64,000 bases of DNA from Streptomyces longisporoflavus (GTDB taxonomy: Bacteria > Actinomycetota > Actinomycetes > Streptomycetales > Streptomycetaceae), in contig NZ_BMTR01000006.1 in assembly GCF_014649775.1 (NCBI RefSeq), positions 310,001 to 374,000 on the forward strand, given 5' to 3'. Each line of letters begins with the position of its first letter. Position 1 is the stretch's first letter. Made by a program: the position numbers and the translations under genes. Below are positions 25,670-34,253 of the stretch, piece after piece. The notes beneath the pieces are model-generated. The model saw only the letters and a program-made list of their open reading frames with translations. It did not search any database and was not told the origin of the DNA.

Positions 25670-25688
25670 TTAGGCAAGGCTTACCTAA
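25670..25688. promoter_or_regulatory. Iron box (DmdR/IdeR operator)
   Basis: TTAGGCAAGGCTTACCTAA matches the IdeR/DmdR 19-bp consensus at 18 positions; only the sixth differs. It ends 13 bases before the ATG of the DUF2470 gene, overlapping the expected promoter and abutting the GGAGG ribosome-binding site. Confidence 0.92.
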
Positions 25689-25701
25689 TGGAGGTTCAAG
25701 G

Positions 25702-26421
25702 ATGGGTGTCCGTCACGCCAGCACGTCCGTGCCCACCGCAGCGGCACGCGCTCGTTCCCTGCTCACCACCGCGTGGTCCTGCGCGGTGACCACGGAGATC
25801 GGCAGGGATGAACTCGTCGGCGCGCACAGCGTCACGCCGGAGGGCATCCTGCTGCTCTCCCCGCCGCCCGACAGCGCCCTTGCCACCGCGATGATCTGCG
25901 CTCCGCGCGGCGAACCCTCCACCCTGGTGGAGTTCGCCGACGTCGCCCCCGTACCGGTCAGGGACCGCATCCGGGCCCGGCTCTGGCTCTCGGGCTCCCT
26001 GGTACCCGACGGGGAGGGATTCGTCTTCGCGCCGACCTGCGCCGTGCTGCACGACTCCGCGGGCGGCCGCACCGGCATCGACCTCGACGAACTCGCCCTG
26101 GCCGCCCCCGACCCGCTGGCCGAGGCCGAGGCGCGTCTGCTCACCCATCTCGCCGACGCGCACGAGGACGCCGTCGAGCAGCTGACCCGGCTCGTGTGCG
26201 CGGACAGCCTGCACGGCGTGGTGCGCGTACGCCCCCTCGCCATCGACCGCTACGCACTGACGCTGCGCCTGGAGAAGGCCCGCAGCCAGGCGGACGTACG
26301 GCTGGCCTTCGACGAGCCCGTCGAGGACGTCTCCCAGGTCACCGAACGCATGCACGTCCTGCTCACCAAAGCCCGGCACCTGCGCCGCCCCCTACTGCGC
26401 CCCACGCCGCCCGACGCCTGA
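25702..26421 (+). CDS. DUF2470 protein (HugZ-like split-barrel), iron-regulated
   Basis: A 239-residue protein. The N-terminal two-thirds resembles the flavin-reductase-like split barrel of haem-utilisation proteins, and residues about 150-230 form the DUF2470 domain (AEARLLTHLADAHEDAVEQL, then LAIDRYALTLRLE and VRLAFDEPVEDVSQV). In HugZ/HutZ proteins this pair of domains binds and degrades haem. GGAGG lies 7 bases before the ATG. The near-perfect iron box just upstream shows control by iron, which fits release of iron from haem or a related role; the classical haem-ligating C-terminal His loop is not obvious, so haem binding is not proven. The 3' end overlaps the convergent DUF1232 gene by 30 bases. 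Confidence 0.82.
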   Translation: MGVRHASTSVPTAAARARSLLTTAWSCAVTTEIGRDELVGAHSVTPEGILLLSPPPDSALATAMICAPRGEPSTLVEFADVAPVPVRDRIRARLWLSGSLVPDGEGFVFAPTCAVLHDSAGGRTGIDLDELALAAPDPLAEAEARLLTHLADAHEDAVEQLTRLVCADSLHGVVRVRPLAIDRYALTLRLEKARSQADVRLAFDEPVEDVSQVTERMHVLLTKARHLRRPLLRPTPPDA

Positions 26422-26682
26422 ATTCGCCGACTTCATGGAACGCAGCGCGAGCAGGAGCACCCCGATGTCGTCGACGAACACCGGATCGGGCAGCAGATCG
26501 GCCGGCAGGACGAGATAGGCGATGGCGCCCCAGAACACCCACTGGCGCTCGACCGGCAGCCCCGCCGCGCGCAGCGTGCGGCGCGTGCGGACCAGACGTA
26601 CGGCCAGCGCGATCGCGACCCCGAGCGTCGCGGCCGCCAGGATCGCGCCGACCATAAGGAGGACCGTGATTTCCGTGCTCAC
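26392..26682 (-). CDS. YkvA-family (DUF1232) small membrane protein
   Basis: A 96-residue protein with one clear N-terminal helix (about 6-28), a basic stretch RLVRTRRTLR, and the DUF1232 core WGAIAYLVLPADLLPDPVF followed by DDIGVLLLALR. The LPxDLIPDxxPxxGxxDD-type motif defines the family, whose function is unknown. I chose GTG 26682 because GGAGG lies 10 bases upstream; an ATG at 26709 would put nine polar residues before the helix. It overlaps the DUF2470 gene tail to tail by 30 bases. Confidence 0.82.
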   Translation of the reverse strand: MSTEITVLLMVGAILAAATLGVAIALAVRLVRTRRTLRAAGLPVERQWVFWGAIAYLVLPADLLPDPVFVDDIGVLLLALRSMKSANSGVGRRGAQ

Positions 26683-26915
26683 CAGACCCTGACCTCCGTC
26701 CTGCCACATCCTGCGACACCGCGCCTACCCGCGACGTCCTCTGCGGGCACTCGGCCCAGGCTATGGGTACCCGCGGGACGCCGCGCGAACATCCCGTCCC
26801 GCCCTTCCGCGGGGGACGTTGTGCCCTCTCATGACGGACGATCTCCCCTTCCATGACGGACGATGGAGGCCGGCATCACCGCCGGCTCCTCCAACTCCGT
26901 TACGGAAAGGCAGAG

Positions 26916-28106
26916 ATGAGCCAGACGCTGATCACGGCAGGGCGGGTTCTGACCGGGCCGCGCGGCCGGCACGTCATGGACGGCGCCGTGCTCACCGAGG
27001 GCGCGGACATCGTCGCCGCGGGAGCGAGGGCCGAGGTCGAGCCCCTGGCACACGGCGTGTCGCAGCGCTACGCCCTGCCCGATGCCACCGTCCTGCCCGG
27101 CCTCATCGACGCCCACGTCCATCTGGTCTTCGACGCGAGCAAGGACCCCGTCGCGGTCCTGGACGCGCACAACGACACCACCCTGCTGGCGGCGATGGAG
27201 GAGCGCGCGCTTCTGTTCGTGCGCAGCGGCGTCACCACGGTGCGCGATCTGGGTGACCGGGGCCGCCTCACCCTGCGGCTGCGCGAGGCGATCACCGCGG
27301 CCCGGGTGCCGGGCCCGCGGATCGTCGCCGCCACCACCCCGCTGACCGCGAAAGGCGGCCACTGCTGGTTCCTGGGCGGCGAGGTCGAGGGCGAGAGCGA
27401 GATCCGGGCCCTGGTGCGGCGCAACGCCGAACTCGGCGCGGACGTCATCAAGGTCATGGCCACCGGCGGCGGCCTCACCCGCGGCGGCCCCGCCACCTGG
27501 CAGGCCCAGTTCACCGCCCCCGAGATCCGCGCCGCCGTCCGCGAGGCGCACCGGGCCGGTCTGCCGGTCGCCGCCCACGCCCACGGCACCGAGGGCATCG
27601 TGGCCGCCGTGATGGCCGGCGTCGACACCATCGAGCACTGCACCTGGATGAACCGCAAGGGTCTCGGCCTGCGCGAGGACGTCCTGGACGCCATCGTCGC
27701 CAAGGGCATCCGGGTCTGCCCCACCGTGAGCCCGAACTGGCGGATGCTGCCCATGTTCTTCGGCGCCGAACGGGCCGCGGCGATGTTCGACCAGGTCCGC
27801 ACGATGGCCGAGCACGGCGCGCGGCTGATCGCGGGAACGGACGCGGGGGTCCAGCGTGCGGGCTGCGACGGTCTGGCGCAGAGCCTGGGCTTCTACCAGC
27901 ACCTGGGAATCGAGCCCGACCGCGTCATCGACATGGCGACCACGGAGGCCGCGGACGCGCTGGGCATCGCCGACCACGTCGGACAACTGGCCGCGGGCTA
28001 CCGCGCCGACCTGATCGCGGTGCACGGCGACCCGCTGCGGGACGTGGCGGCACTGGGCGACGTACGCCTGGTCATGGCGAACGGCAGGATGGTGGACCAT
28101 GAGTGA
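26916..28106 (+). CDS. Amidohydrolase (imidazolonepropionase/prolidase-like)
   Basis: A 396-residue metal-dependent hydrolase of the amidohydrolase superfamily. Metal ligands are visible as HVH in LIDAHVHLVFD, the bridging Lys in DVIKVMATGGG, His in AAHAHGTEG and TIEHCTWM, and Asp in IAGTDAGVQRAG. These enzymes hydrolyse cyclic or linear amides such as dipeptides and lactams. The start has AAGG before it. The 3' end overlaps by 8 bases the cysteine hydrolase gene, so the two form an operon that may degrade one nitrogen compound in two steps; the compound is unknown. Confidence 0.88.
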   Translation: MSQTLITAGRVLTGPRGRHVMDGAVLTEGADIVAAGARAEVEPLAHGVSQRYALPDATVLPGLIDAHVHLVFDASKDPVAVLDAHNDTTLLAAMEERALLFVRSGVTTVRDLGDRGRLTLRLREAITAARVPGPRIVAATTPLTAKGGHCWFLGGEVEGESEIRALVRRNAELGADVIKVMATGGGLTRGGPATWQAQFTAPEIRAAVREAHRAGLPVAAHAHGTEGIVAAVMAGVDTIEHCTWMNRKGLGLREDVLDAIVAKGIRVCPTVSPNWRMLPMFFGAERAAAMFDQVRTMAEHGARLIAGTDAGVQRAGCDGLAQSLGFYQHLGIEPDRVIDMATTEAADALGIADHVGQLAAGYRADLIAVHGDPLRDVAALGDVRLVMANGRMVDHE

Positions 28107-28692
28107 GCAACCGGCACATCCCGCCACGTCCGCCCCGAAGCCCGTCCAGGCGCTGATCGTCGTCGACATGCAGACCGCCTTCGTCACCGGCGACGGCGCG
28201 GTGCCCGCAGCGGCCCGCGTCCTCGACCGGACCAGCGACCTGATCACGCGGGCCCGCGCCGCGGGCGCCCTGGTGATCCAGCTCCAGAACGACGGCGAGC
28301 CGGGAGCCGTCGACGAACCCGGCACACCCGGCTGGCGGATACACCTCCCGGTGGACGCCGACCGGGGCGAGCGGGTCCTGCGCAAGACCGTCGACGACGG
28401 CTTCGAGGAGACCGGCCTCGCGCGGCTGCTCGCCGACGCGGGCGTGCGTGACCTCGCCGTCTGCGGGGTGCAGTCCGAGATGTGCGTGCTTGCCACCGCG
28501 CGGACCGCCCTGGAGCTGGACTTCCGTGTCGTCCTGCCGCACGACGCGCACGCGACGTACGACATCCCGGCCGCCGAGGGCATCAGCGAGGCGGTCCCGG
28601 CGGCGATGGCGTCGAGGGTGGCCGAATGGGCCCTCGGCGACGAGGTGGAGATCGTCGCGAGGGCCCGGGACGTGAATTTCACCAAGCCGTAG
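28099..28692 (+). CDS. Cysteine hydrolase, isochorismatase-like superfamily
   Basis: A 197-residue alpha/beta hydrolase of the isochorismatase/nicotinamidase superfamily. The triad is Asp in LIVVDMQTAFV (about D23), Lys in RVLRKTVDDGFE and Cys in VCGVQSEMCVLATA. With Cys present it is likely an amidase of the pyrazinamidase or N-carbamoyl hydrolase type rather than an isochorismatase. ATG 28099 overlaps the amidohydrolase stop by 8 bases, so translation is coupled. The partner suggests sequential hydrolysis of a cyclic ureide or lactam, which is inference. Confidence 0.87.
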   Translation: MSEQPAHPATSAPKPVQALIVVDMQTAFVTGDGAVPAAARVLDRTSDLITRARAAGALVIQLQNDGEPGAVDEPGTPGWRIHLPVDADRGERVLRKTVDDGFEETGLARLLADAGVRDLAVCGVQSEMCVLATARTALELDFRVVLPHDAHATYDIPAAEGISEAVPAAMASRVAEWALGDEVEIVARARDVNFTKP

Positions 28693-28716
28693 GCCCGGCG
28701 GCCACCAGGGGAGGGG

Positions 28717-29502
28717 TCAGCGGGCGGTGTACGCGCCGTCCACCAGGTGGTAGCTGCCGTGGACGAAGGAGGCCCGCTCCGAGAGCAGGAACACGATCAG
28801 CTCCGCGACCTCCTCGGAGTGACCGAGACGGCCCGCCGGGTGCAGGGAGACGAGCGCGTCGTAGTCGTCCTTGTTCATCTTCTGCAGCAGCGGGGTGTCG
28901 ATGAAGCCGGGGCCGACGGCGTTCACGCGGATGCCCTGCGCCGCGTACTCGGCGGCGGCGGTCTTGGTGAGGCCGACGACGCCGTGCTTCGCGGCGACGT
29001 AGGCCGGGGAACCGGCGAAGCCGACGGAGCCGAGTATCGAGGCGACGTTCACGATGGCGCCCGCGCCCGCGGCCGCCAGGACCGGCAGCTCGTAGCGCAT
29101 CGAGTAGAAGACGCCGTCGAGGTTCGTGCGCACGACGCGGTTGTAGACATCGATGTCGTACTCGCCGGTGGGCTTGCTCTCCCCACCGATGCCCGCGTTG
29201 TTGACCGCGAGGTCGAGCCCGCCGAACGTGTCGACGGCGAACCGCACGGCGGCCTCGACCGACGCGGGCTCGGTGACGTCGACGGCGACCGCGGCGGCCT
29301 TGACGCCCTCGGCGAGGAGCGCGGCGGCGGCCTTCTGGGCGCCCTCGGCGTCGTAGTCGGCGATGACGACGTTCGCGCCGCCCGCGCCCAGACGGCGGGC
29401 GGTGGCCAGGCCGATGCCGGAGGCGGCGCCGGTGACCAGGGCGGTCTTGCCCGCGAACTCGGTGGCGTAGTCGGGGACGGTGGTGGCGGGGGTAGTGCTC
29501 AT
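28717..29502 (-). CDS. SDR-family oxidoreductase
   Basis: A 261-residue short-chain dehydrogenase. It has the cofactor motif VTGAASGIGLATARRL, acid D in VVIADYDAEG (favouring NAD(H)), NNAG, catalytic Ser in NVASILGS, YVAAK as YxxxK and VGPGFIDTPL. It reduces or oxidises a hydroxyl or keto group; the substrate is unknown. The ATG at 29502 is the common choice, but an upstream ATG at 29523 overlaps the stop of the TetR gene (ATGA) and would add seven residues through coupled translation. It lies in a two-gene operon with that regulator, which probably controls it. Confidence 0.88.
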   Translation of the reverse strand: MSTTPATTVPDYATEFAGKTALVTGAASGIGLATARRLGAGGANVVIADYDAEGAQKAAAALLAEGVKAAAVAVDVTEPASVEAAVRFAVDTFGGLDLAVNNAGIGGESKPTGEYDIDVYNRVVRTNLDGVFYSMRYELPVLAAAGAGAIVNVASILGSVGFAGSPAYVAAKHGVVGLTKTAAAEYAAQGIRVNAVGPGFIDTPLLQKMNKDDYDALVSLHPAGRLGHSEEVAELIVFLLSERASFVHGSYHLVDGAYTAR

Positions 29503-29519
29503 GGTGCTTTTCGCTTTCC

Positions 29520-30212
29520 TCATCCGATGTGGGGGGCGGCGAGTGCTGCCTCCCCGGTCAGGACGGCGTAGGCCTGCTCCACATGTGCGGCGAGGTCTGC
29601 GTCGTACTCGTGCCCGCCGCGCGCCCAGCTGCGCAGGGCGGCGGTCAGGACTCCGGCGGCGGCACCGACGACGACGGCCGGGCGCTGGTCCCCGGCGGGG
29701 TCGGTGCCGAGCCGGTCGGCGATGATCCGGACGGACTCGTCCTGGGCGTCGACCCGGACGCGTTCGTACGCGGCGAACAGGGCGGGCTCGGTGTCGACGA
29801 GGGCGAGGAGTTCGCGCCGCCGGGCCCTGCGGTGCAGGGCCGGCGCCTCTTCGGCGGTGAGCCAGTCGCGGACGGCCGCGTGATAGGCGGCCAGCGGGGG
29901 TTCGCCGGCGGGGCGGGCGCGCAGGGCGGCGTTGATGCGGTCGCCGTCGGCGCGGGTGAAGTCGAGCGCCGCGGCCTCCTTGCCGCCGAAGTGGCGGCTG
30001 AAGGTACGGCGCGTGACGTCGGCCCGCTCGGCGATGGCCTCCACGGTGACGGCCGCGAGGCCGTGCTCCAGGATCAGGTCGATGGCCGCGTCGGCGAGCG
30101 CTTCCCGGGTCTGCCGGGCCTTGCGCTGTCGTCGGTCCTCGCCGCTCCGGTCCGTGGCCGGGAGCTCCCGGGCCGCGGGGGTTCCCGCGCCGGATTCCGT
30201 CGCCTTGTTCAT
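29520..30212 (-). CDS. TetR-family transcriptional regulator
   Basis: A 230-residue repressor. The DNA-binding domain lies at about 33-78 (RQTREALADAAIDLILEHG, then VEAIAERADVTRRTFSRHF), and the C-terminal ligand domain is variable. A charged disordered leader of 30 residues comes first. Start at 30212 has CGGAGA upstream and ignores an in-frame ATG at 30269. It is transcribed with the SDR gene directly downstream. A palindrome just in front of the gene could be its own operator. Confidence 0.9.
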   Translation of the reverse strand: MNKATESGAGTPAARELPATDRSGEDRRQRKARQTREALADAAIDLILEHGLAAVTVEAIAERADVTRRTFSRHFGGKEAAALDFTRADGDRINAALRARPAGEPPLAAYHAAVRDWLTAEEAPALHRRARRRELLALVDTEPALFAAYERVRVDAQDESVRIIADRLGTDPAGDQRPAVVVGAAAGVLTAALRSWARGGHEYDADLAAHVEQAYAVLTGEAALAAPHIG

Positions 30213-30234
30213 GTCTCCGACTGTACACCTGTGA

Positions 30235-30249
30235 TGTCCCAATGAGACA
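30235..30249. promoter_or_regulatory. Candidate TetR operator
   Basis: TGTCCCAATGAGACA has 7-base arms with six matching pairs, centred 30 bases before the TetR start. In addition ACACCTGT occurs at 30225-30232 and 30247-30254, 22 bases apart, exactly two helical turns. Either pattern would suit autoregulation of the TetR-SDR operon. Confidence 0.5.
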
Positions 30250-30265
30250 CCTGTCCCGCCGGGAC

Positions 30266-31876
30266 TCAATCAGGGGCCGATGCGGGCCGCAGCTCGAAGA
30301 CGCCGTACCCGAATGCCCGCGCGGTGAGCGCTCCGCTCCCGGCCACCACCCCGTGCGCCTCCAGAACCCGCGGGCTCGCGCCGCCCGCGACATCGGTGGT
30401 GAACACCGCCGGCGTGCTGCGCGGATTGATCACCACGAGATGGCGCCCGCCCCTGACGTACACGAACGGATAGCCGTCGTGCAGCACCTCCACCGAGCCG
30501 TCGGGACCCAGCTCCGGGGTGGCCTTGCGCAGGGCGATCAGACGGCGCACGAGGTGCAGCAGAGAAGTGGCGTCGGCCCGCTGCGCGGCGACGTCGGGGC
30601 GTCGCGGGTCGGGGTCGACGGGGAGGTAGAGACGGTCGGCGGGCGCGCCGGAGAAACCGGCGTTCGCGCTGTCGTCCCACTGCATGGGGGTGCGCGAGCC
30701 CGCCCGGTTGTAGCGCGGGCCCAGCACACTGCCCTCGGTGTCGGGCAGCCCCGGGACGTAGCGCATGCCGATCTCGTCGCCGTAGTAGATCGCCGGGAGC
30801 GTGGGCCAGGTGAGCTGGAAGGCGAAGGCCGCCGGGAGCTGCTCGGCGGTGCGCGGGCCGCAGTTGAGGCGCGAGAAGTCGTGGTTGGAGGTGGGCAGCG
30901 CGATGTGCCCGGCCCCGCCGATCGCCGCGCGGGCCGCCCGCCACGCCTCGACGAACGTACGGGCCGAGCCCTTGCCGCTGGGGTCGAAGAAGCAGTCGAC
31001 GGGGTCCCACCGGGTGTCGTCGGTGCCCTCGCCGTTGTTCCACAGGGAGCGCAGGGGACCGCCGTTGGTCGGGCCGCCGAACTGCAGGAAGAAGTCGGCG
31101 TGGAACCCGGCGGGCACCGACACGGCCGGATCGCCCCACTCCGAGAGCAGCACCGCATCCGGATGAGCGGCATCCAGCCAGCCGCGCAGCTCCGTCCACA
31201 CCGCGGCGGTCGCGCCGCGGTCCGGGTCGTCCTTGACGAGGGAGTGCGCCATGTCGACGCGGAAACCGGCGAGGCCCAGACGCAGCCAGTGGTCCATGAT
31301 GTCGCGCAGTGCGGCCCGGTTGGCCCGCGGCCCTTCGGCGTCGACGGGCTGCCGCCACGGCTCGGCCGGATTCATGCGCGCGTAACCGAAGTTGAGGGCG
31401 GGCTGGGATTCGAAGAAGTTCGGCAGATACGCGCCGGGACGGCTCCCCGGCGACCGCACGAACCCCTCCGGGCGGCCTTCGGGCGCCCAGATGTAGCGGT
31501 GGTCGTCCGGGTCGTCGGCCGCGGCGGTGAACCACGGGTGCTGGTCGGAGGTGTGCCCGGCCACCAGGTCGAGCAGGACCCGGATACCGCGCCGCCTCGC
31601 CCGCGCCACCAGCTCGGCCAGATCGTCGCTCGTGCCGTAGCGGGGTGCGACCGAGAGGTAGTCGGCGACGTCGTAGCCCGCGTCGCGGAACGGCGAGGCG
31701 AAGCAGGGGTTGATCCAGACGGTGTCGACCCCCAGCCAGGCCAGGTGGTCCAGATGCGCGGTGATGCCGTTGAAGTCACCGATGCCGTCGCCGTCGGAGT
31801 CGGCGAAGGACTGCGGATAGATCTGGTAGAAGACGGCCTCGGAAAGCCAGGCGGGGGCGGGACGGAACGAAGTCAT
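30266..31876 (-). CDS. GH13 alpha-glucosidase-type glycoside hydrolase
   Basis: A 536-residue alpha-amylase-superfamily enzyme, cytosolic (no signal). The nucleophile is Asp in GLAGFRVDMAHSLVK (D208), the acid/base Glu in LLSEWGDP (E246) and the transition-state Asp in PTSNHDFSRLN (D333); GDEIGM and a C-terminal beta domain follow. The set resembles oligo-1,6-glucosidase and alpha-1,4-glucosidase subfamilies that work on short maltose or isomaltose oligomers. Start at 31876 begins the barrel; the frame extends to 31999 without a start site. The next gene upstream on this strand, a lactonase, is 104 bases away, so co-transcription is possible. Bond choice is unknown. Confidence 0.87.
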   Translation of the reverse strand: MTSFRPAPAWLSEAVFYQIYPQSFADSDGDGIGDFNGITAHLDHLAWLGVDTVWINPCFASPFRDAGYDVADYLSVAPRYGTSDDLAELVARARRRGIRVLLDLVAGHTSDQHPWFTAAADDPDDHRYIWAPEGRPEGFVRSPGSRPGAYLPNFFESQPALNFGYARMNPAEPWRQPVDAEGPRANRAALRDIMDHWLRLGLAGFRVDMAHSLVKDDPDRGATAAVWTELRGWLDAAHPDAVLLSEWGDPAVSVPAGFHADFFLQFGGPTNGGPLRSLWNNGEGTDDTRWDPVDCFFDPSGKGSARTFVEAWRAARAAIGGAGHIALPTSNHDFSRLNCGPRTAEQLPAAFAFQLTWPTLPAIYYGDEIGMRYVPGLPDTEGSVLGPRYNRAGSRTPMQWDDSANAGFSGAPADRLYLPVDPDPRRPDVAAQRADATSLLHLVRRLIALRKATPELGPDGSVEVLHDGYPFVYVRGGRHLVVINPRSTPAVFTTDVAGGASPRVLEAHGVVAGSGALTARAFGYGVFELRPASAPD

Positions 31877-31980
31877 GTCGCGGGTGCGGCCTTTCCCTCG
31901 TCGTACGGATGCGGAAGCGGGGGAGTCGGGTCGTGCGCGCCCCGGAGGAGCGGCGCGCACACGGCTGGACGCGCATACGG

Positions 31981-33183
31981 CTAGAGGGGCAGTACGCACA
32001 CGGCCGCGGGGGCGGCGAACGGCTCGCCCGTCAGGCTCAGCCGTCCGTCGCGCTCCACCCGCAAGACGCTCACCGAGCCCGACTTCTGGTTCGCCGCGAA
32101 CAGCAGCCGCCGGGAGGGCGAGAAGGCGATGTGCCGGGGGAAGTCCCCGCCGACGGGGACCGTGCCGAGCAGCCGCAGCCGGGCGCCTTCGTCCTCGACG
32201 GCGTACCGCGTGATGCTGTTGTGGCCGCGGTTGGCCAGGAAGGCGAAAGTGCCCTCGCGGTCGACGAGCAACTGCGCCGGATAGCTGGTCCCCTCACCGG
32301 TGCCGGTGGACTGCGGATCGCCGGGAGTCAGCCGCCCGCTCGCCGCGTCGTAGGCGCAGACGACCACCGTGTCGTCGAGCTCGTTGGCCAGGTACGCGAA
32401 GCGGCCGGAGGGGTGGAACGTGAGGTGGCGGGGCCCGGCGCCCGCGCGCAGGACGGCGTACGAGACCCGGCGGAGCTTTCCCTTCTTCGTGTCGAGGCGG
32501 TAGCTGTAGACGGCGTCGTTGCCCAGGTCGACGGCGAGGAGATGTCCGCCGTCCGGACTGGTCACGATCTGGTGGGCGTGCGGTCCCTCCTGTCCCGGAC
32601 CGGGCGGCGGACTGGAGTGGGTGACCAGATCGCTCAACTCGCCCAGCGCGCCGGAGGATTCGACGGGGTGGACGGCCACACTCCCGGAGCCGTAGTTGGC
32701 GCTGAGCAGCCAGCGCCCGCCCGGATGCACCGACAGATGGCAGGGGCCGGCGCCGCCGGTGCCGCGCCGGCCCAGGACTTCGGGGCCCGCGGCGGAGAGC
32801 GCGATCGCGGTCACGCCGCCCTGCTCCTGCTCATTGACGGCGTAGAGGGTCTTGCCCGAGGGATGGAGACAGAGGTAGGAGGGGTCGGGTACGCCGGTCA
32901 GCGTGCCGGTGCGGGTGATGCGCCCGGTCGCTTCGTCGTACGACGCCAGGCCGAGGCCGCTGCCACCGCCGGGCTGGGTGGTGTAGGTGCCGAGGAAGAG
33001 CTGCCCCGTGCGGCGTGGCGGCCGTGCGGCGGCCACGGTGGAGAGGGCGGAGGCGGACGCGGGCGCCGGTGCGGAGACGGCAGCGGCGGCAGCGGTGGCG
33101 GCGAGGGCTCCGATGAACCCCCGTCGGCCCCAGGTGTCCGCCGCGGGCGCCGCGTCGGACCCGCTGCTCATCCCTGCCGCCAT
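31981..33183 (-). CDS. Exported lactonase-family beta-propeller protein
   Basis: A 400-residue protein with an N-terminal twin-arginine signal (GRRGFIGALAATAA, cleavage near residue 45) and seven repeats of a beta-propeller of the 6-phosphogluconolactonase (Pgl/YbhE) family: LFLGTYTTQPGGGSGL at the start, YLCLHPSGKTLYAVNE, LSVHPGGRWLLSANYGSGSV, RHLTFHPSGRFAYLANELDD and FSPSRRLLFAANQKSGSV. As it is exported, it is unlikely to serve the pentose-phosphate pathway and may act on other lactones. GGGAG lies 5 bases before the ATG. Upstream of and on the same strand as the GH13 gene. Confidence 0.88.
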   Translation of the reverse strand: MAAGMSSGSDAAPAADTWGRRGFIGALAATAAAAAVSAPAPASASALSTVAAARPPRRTGQLFLGTYTTQPGGGSGLGLASYDEATGRITRTGTLTGVPDPSYLCLHPSGKTLYAVNEQEQGGVTAIALSAAGPEVLGRRGTGGAGPCHLSVHPGGRWLLSANYGSGSVAVHPVESSGALGELSDLVTHSSPPPGPGQEGPHAHQIVTSPDGGHLLAVDLGNDAVYSYRLDTKKGKLRRVSYAVLRAGAGPRHLTFHPSGRFAYLANELDDTVVVCAYDAASGRLTPGDPQSTGTGEGTSYPAQLLVDREGTFAFLANRGHNSITRYAVEDEGARLRLLGTVPVGGDFPRHIAFSPSRRLLFAANQKSGSVSVLRVERDGRLSLTGEPFAAPAAVCVLPL

Positions 33184-33568
33184 GTCCGCTCCCGGGTGTC
33201 GGTGGTGACGTGTGGAGGTGTACGGCAGACAGCGTGGTGCCTCGCCTCCGCACGATCAAGGGGACAGGCGGCGGGCGCCGGGGCGCGGCGTCGGGCGTCC
33301 ATGCCCCGCGGACGCGAGACCGGCCAGGTGCCGCGTCCGGCGCATGAAATACGGAGAGTAACTACGGCCGACGAGTGGCGAATATGCACCGCACAACGGC
33401 CGGTGCTGCGCCCCGGAGGTATGAACTGGCCCTGAGCGGGCAAGATGTAGGTGCCATTCGCGGTGCCGCCCTAGACCCCGGCGGCGTCGGGCGCCGGCTT
33501 TCGGGCCGCGCCGCTCGCGTTGTCGTAACTCTTCGTATGCGGGGTGTAGTGATTTTAGGGGGTGGATC
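33184..33568. other. Intergenic region, no gene
   Basis: This 385-base gap separates the leftward lactonase gene from the rightward STAS gene. Several short frames cross it but none shows third-position GC bias with a ribosome-binding site. Promoters for both flanking genes should be here. I see no clear operator. Confidence 0.5.
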
Positions 33569-33961
33569 ATGGGCACGCCCGACCCGGGCTTTGGGCTGCA
33601 TCACCGTGTGGTGGACGGATCGATCATTCTGACGTTCAGGGGCGAACTCGATGCCTGGGCGGATCAGGAACTGGCGCCGCGCATAGCGGTGTTGATGAAC
33701 CGTCCGGACACGGAAGTCGTGGTGGACCTGCGGCAGGTGACGTTTCTGGACGCCGGCGGGTTGCGGATGCTGGTGCGTATCAAGGGCCAGGCCGCGGCCA
33801 GGAGGCGCCCTCTTCGACTGGTGCGCAGCAGTCCGCGCGTATGGCGGGTGCTGCGCATCACCCGGCTCGACCGCAGTTTCACCGTCCTCGACGGAATGCC
33901 CGCCGCCCTGGAGGCGCCGGGCGGGACCGACTGCGAGGGAAACCTGAACAGGCCGGCCTAG
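33569..33961 (+). CDS. STAS-domain protein, anti-sigma-factor-antagonist-like
   Basis: A 130-residue protein with a single STAS domain (about 10-110), similar to SpoIIAA, RsbV and BldG. The core reads IILTFRGELDAWADQELAP, VVVDLRQVTFLDAGGLRML, then RPLRLVRSSPRVWRVLRI. In active antagonists the loop is D-S-S/T-G-L and its Ser is phosphorylated by an anti-sigma kinase. Here both positions are Ala and Gly (DAGGL), so this control site is missing. It may be permanently able to bind its partner, or have another role. No anti-sigma factor gene is adjacent. A hairpin follows the stop. Confidence 0.85.
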   Translation: MGTPDPGFGLHHRVVDGSIILTFRGELDAWADQELAPRIAVLMNRPDTEVVVDLRQVTFLDAGGLRMLVRIKGQAAARRRPLRLVRSSPRVWRVLRITRLDRSFTVLDGMPAALEAPGGTDCEGNLNRPA

Positions 33962-33979
33962 AGGGACCGGAAGAACGGA

Positions 33980-34001
33980 CCGGCCTGGAAGAACAGGCCG
34001 G
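33980..34001 (+). terminator. Hairpin after the STAS gene
   Basis: CCGGCCTG and CAGGCCGG form an 8-bp stem with loop GAAGAA, 18 bases past the stop codon. No T-run follows, but the place suits a Streptomyces terminator. Confidence 0.6.
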
Positions 34002-34253
34002 CCCCCGACGGACAGACCGGCCACGCCCTGCCCCGGCGTTGGTTTCGCGCCACGGTTCGAACACGGCTCCGGCCCCTTAGGCGGTCGTCGACCCGGCGCG
34101 GCAGACCGCGCCCCGCGTGCAATCCGCCGGGTGTCCGCTCTCCCGGCGCGCCCGTTTCGGCCATCGCGACGGAATGCGATAACTCTGAGCCACGGGGTGG
34201 ATACGGTGTGCGAGATGTTCTTCGTTTCCCGTGGATACGCGAGGAGTTTGCGA

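Noticed and set aside
28717..29502. SDR gene as the missing ketoreductase of the Pks13-like pathway
   Set aside because: It lies 26 kb away in a closed TetR-SDR operon with its own operator. Nothing links it to the lipid locus.
33375..33632. 85-codon frame crossing into the STAS gene
   Set aside because: It has a poor start context, no third-position GC bias and overlaps the well-supported STAS gene in another frame.
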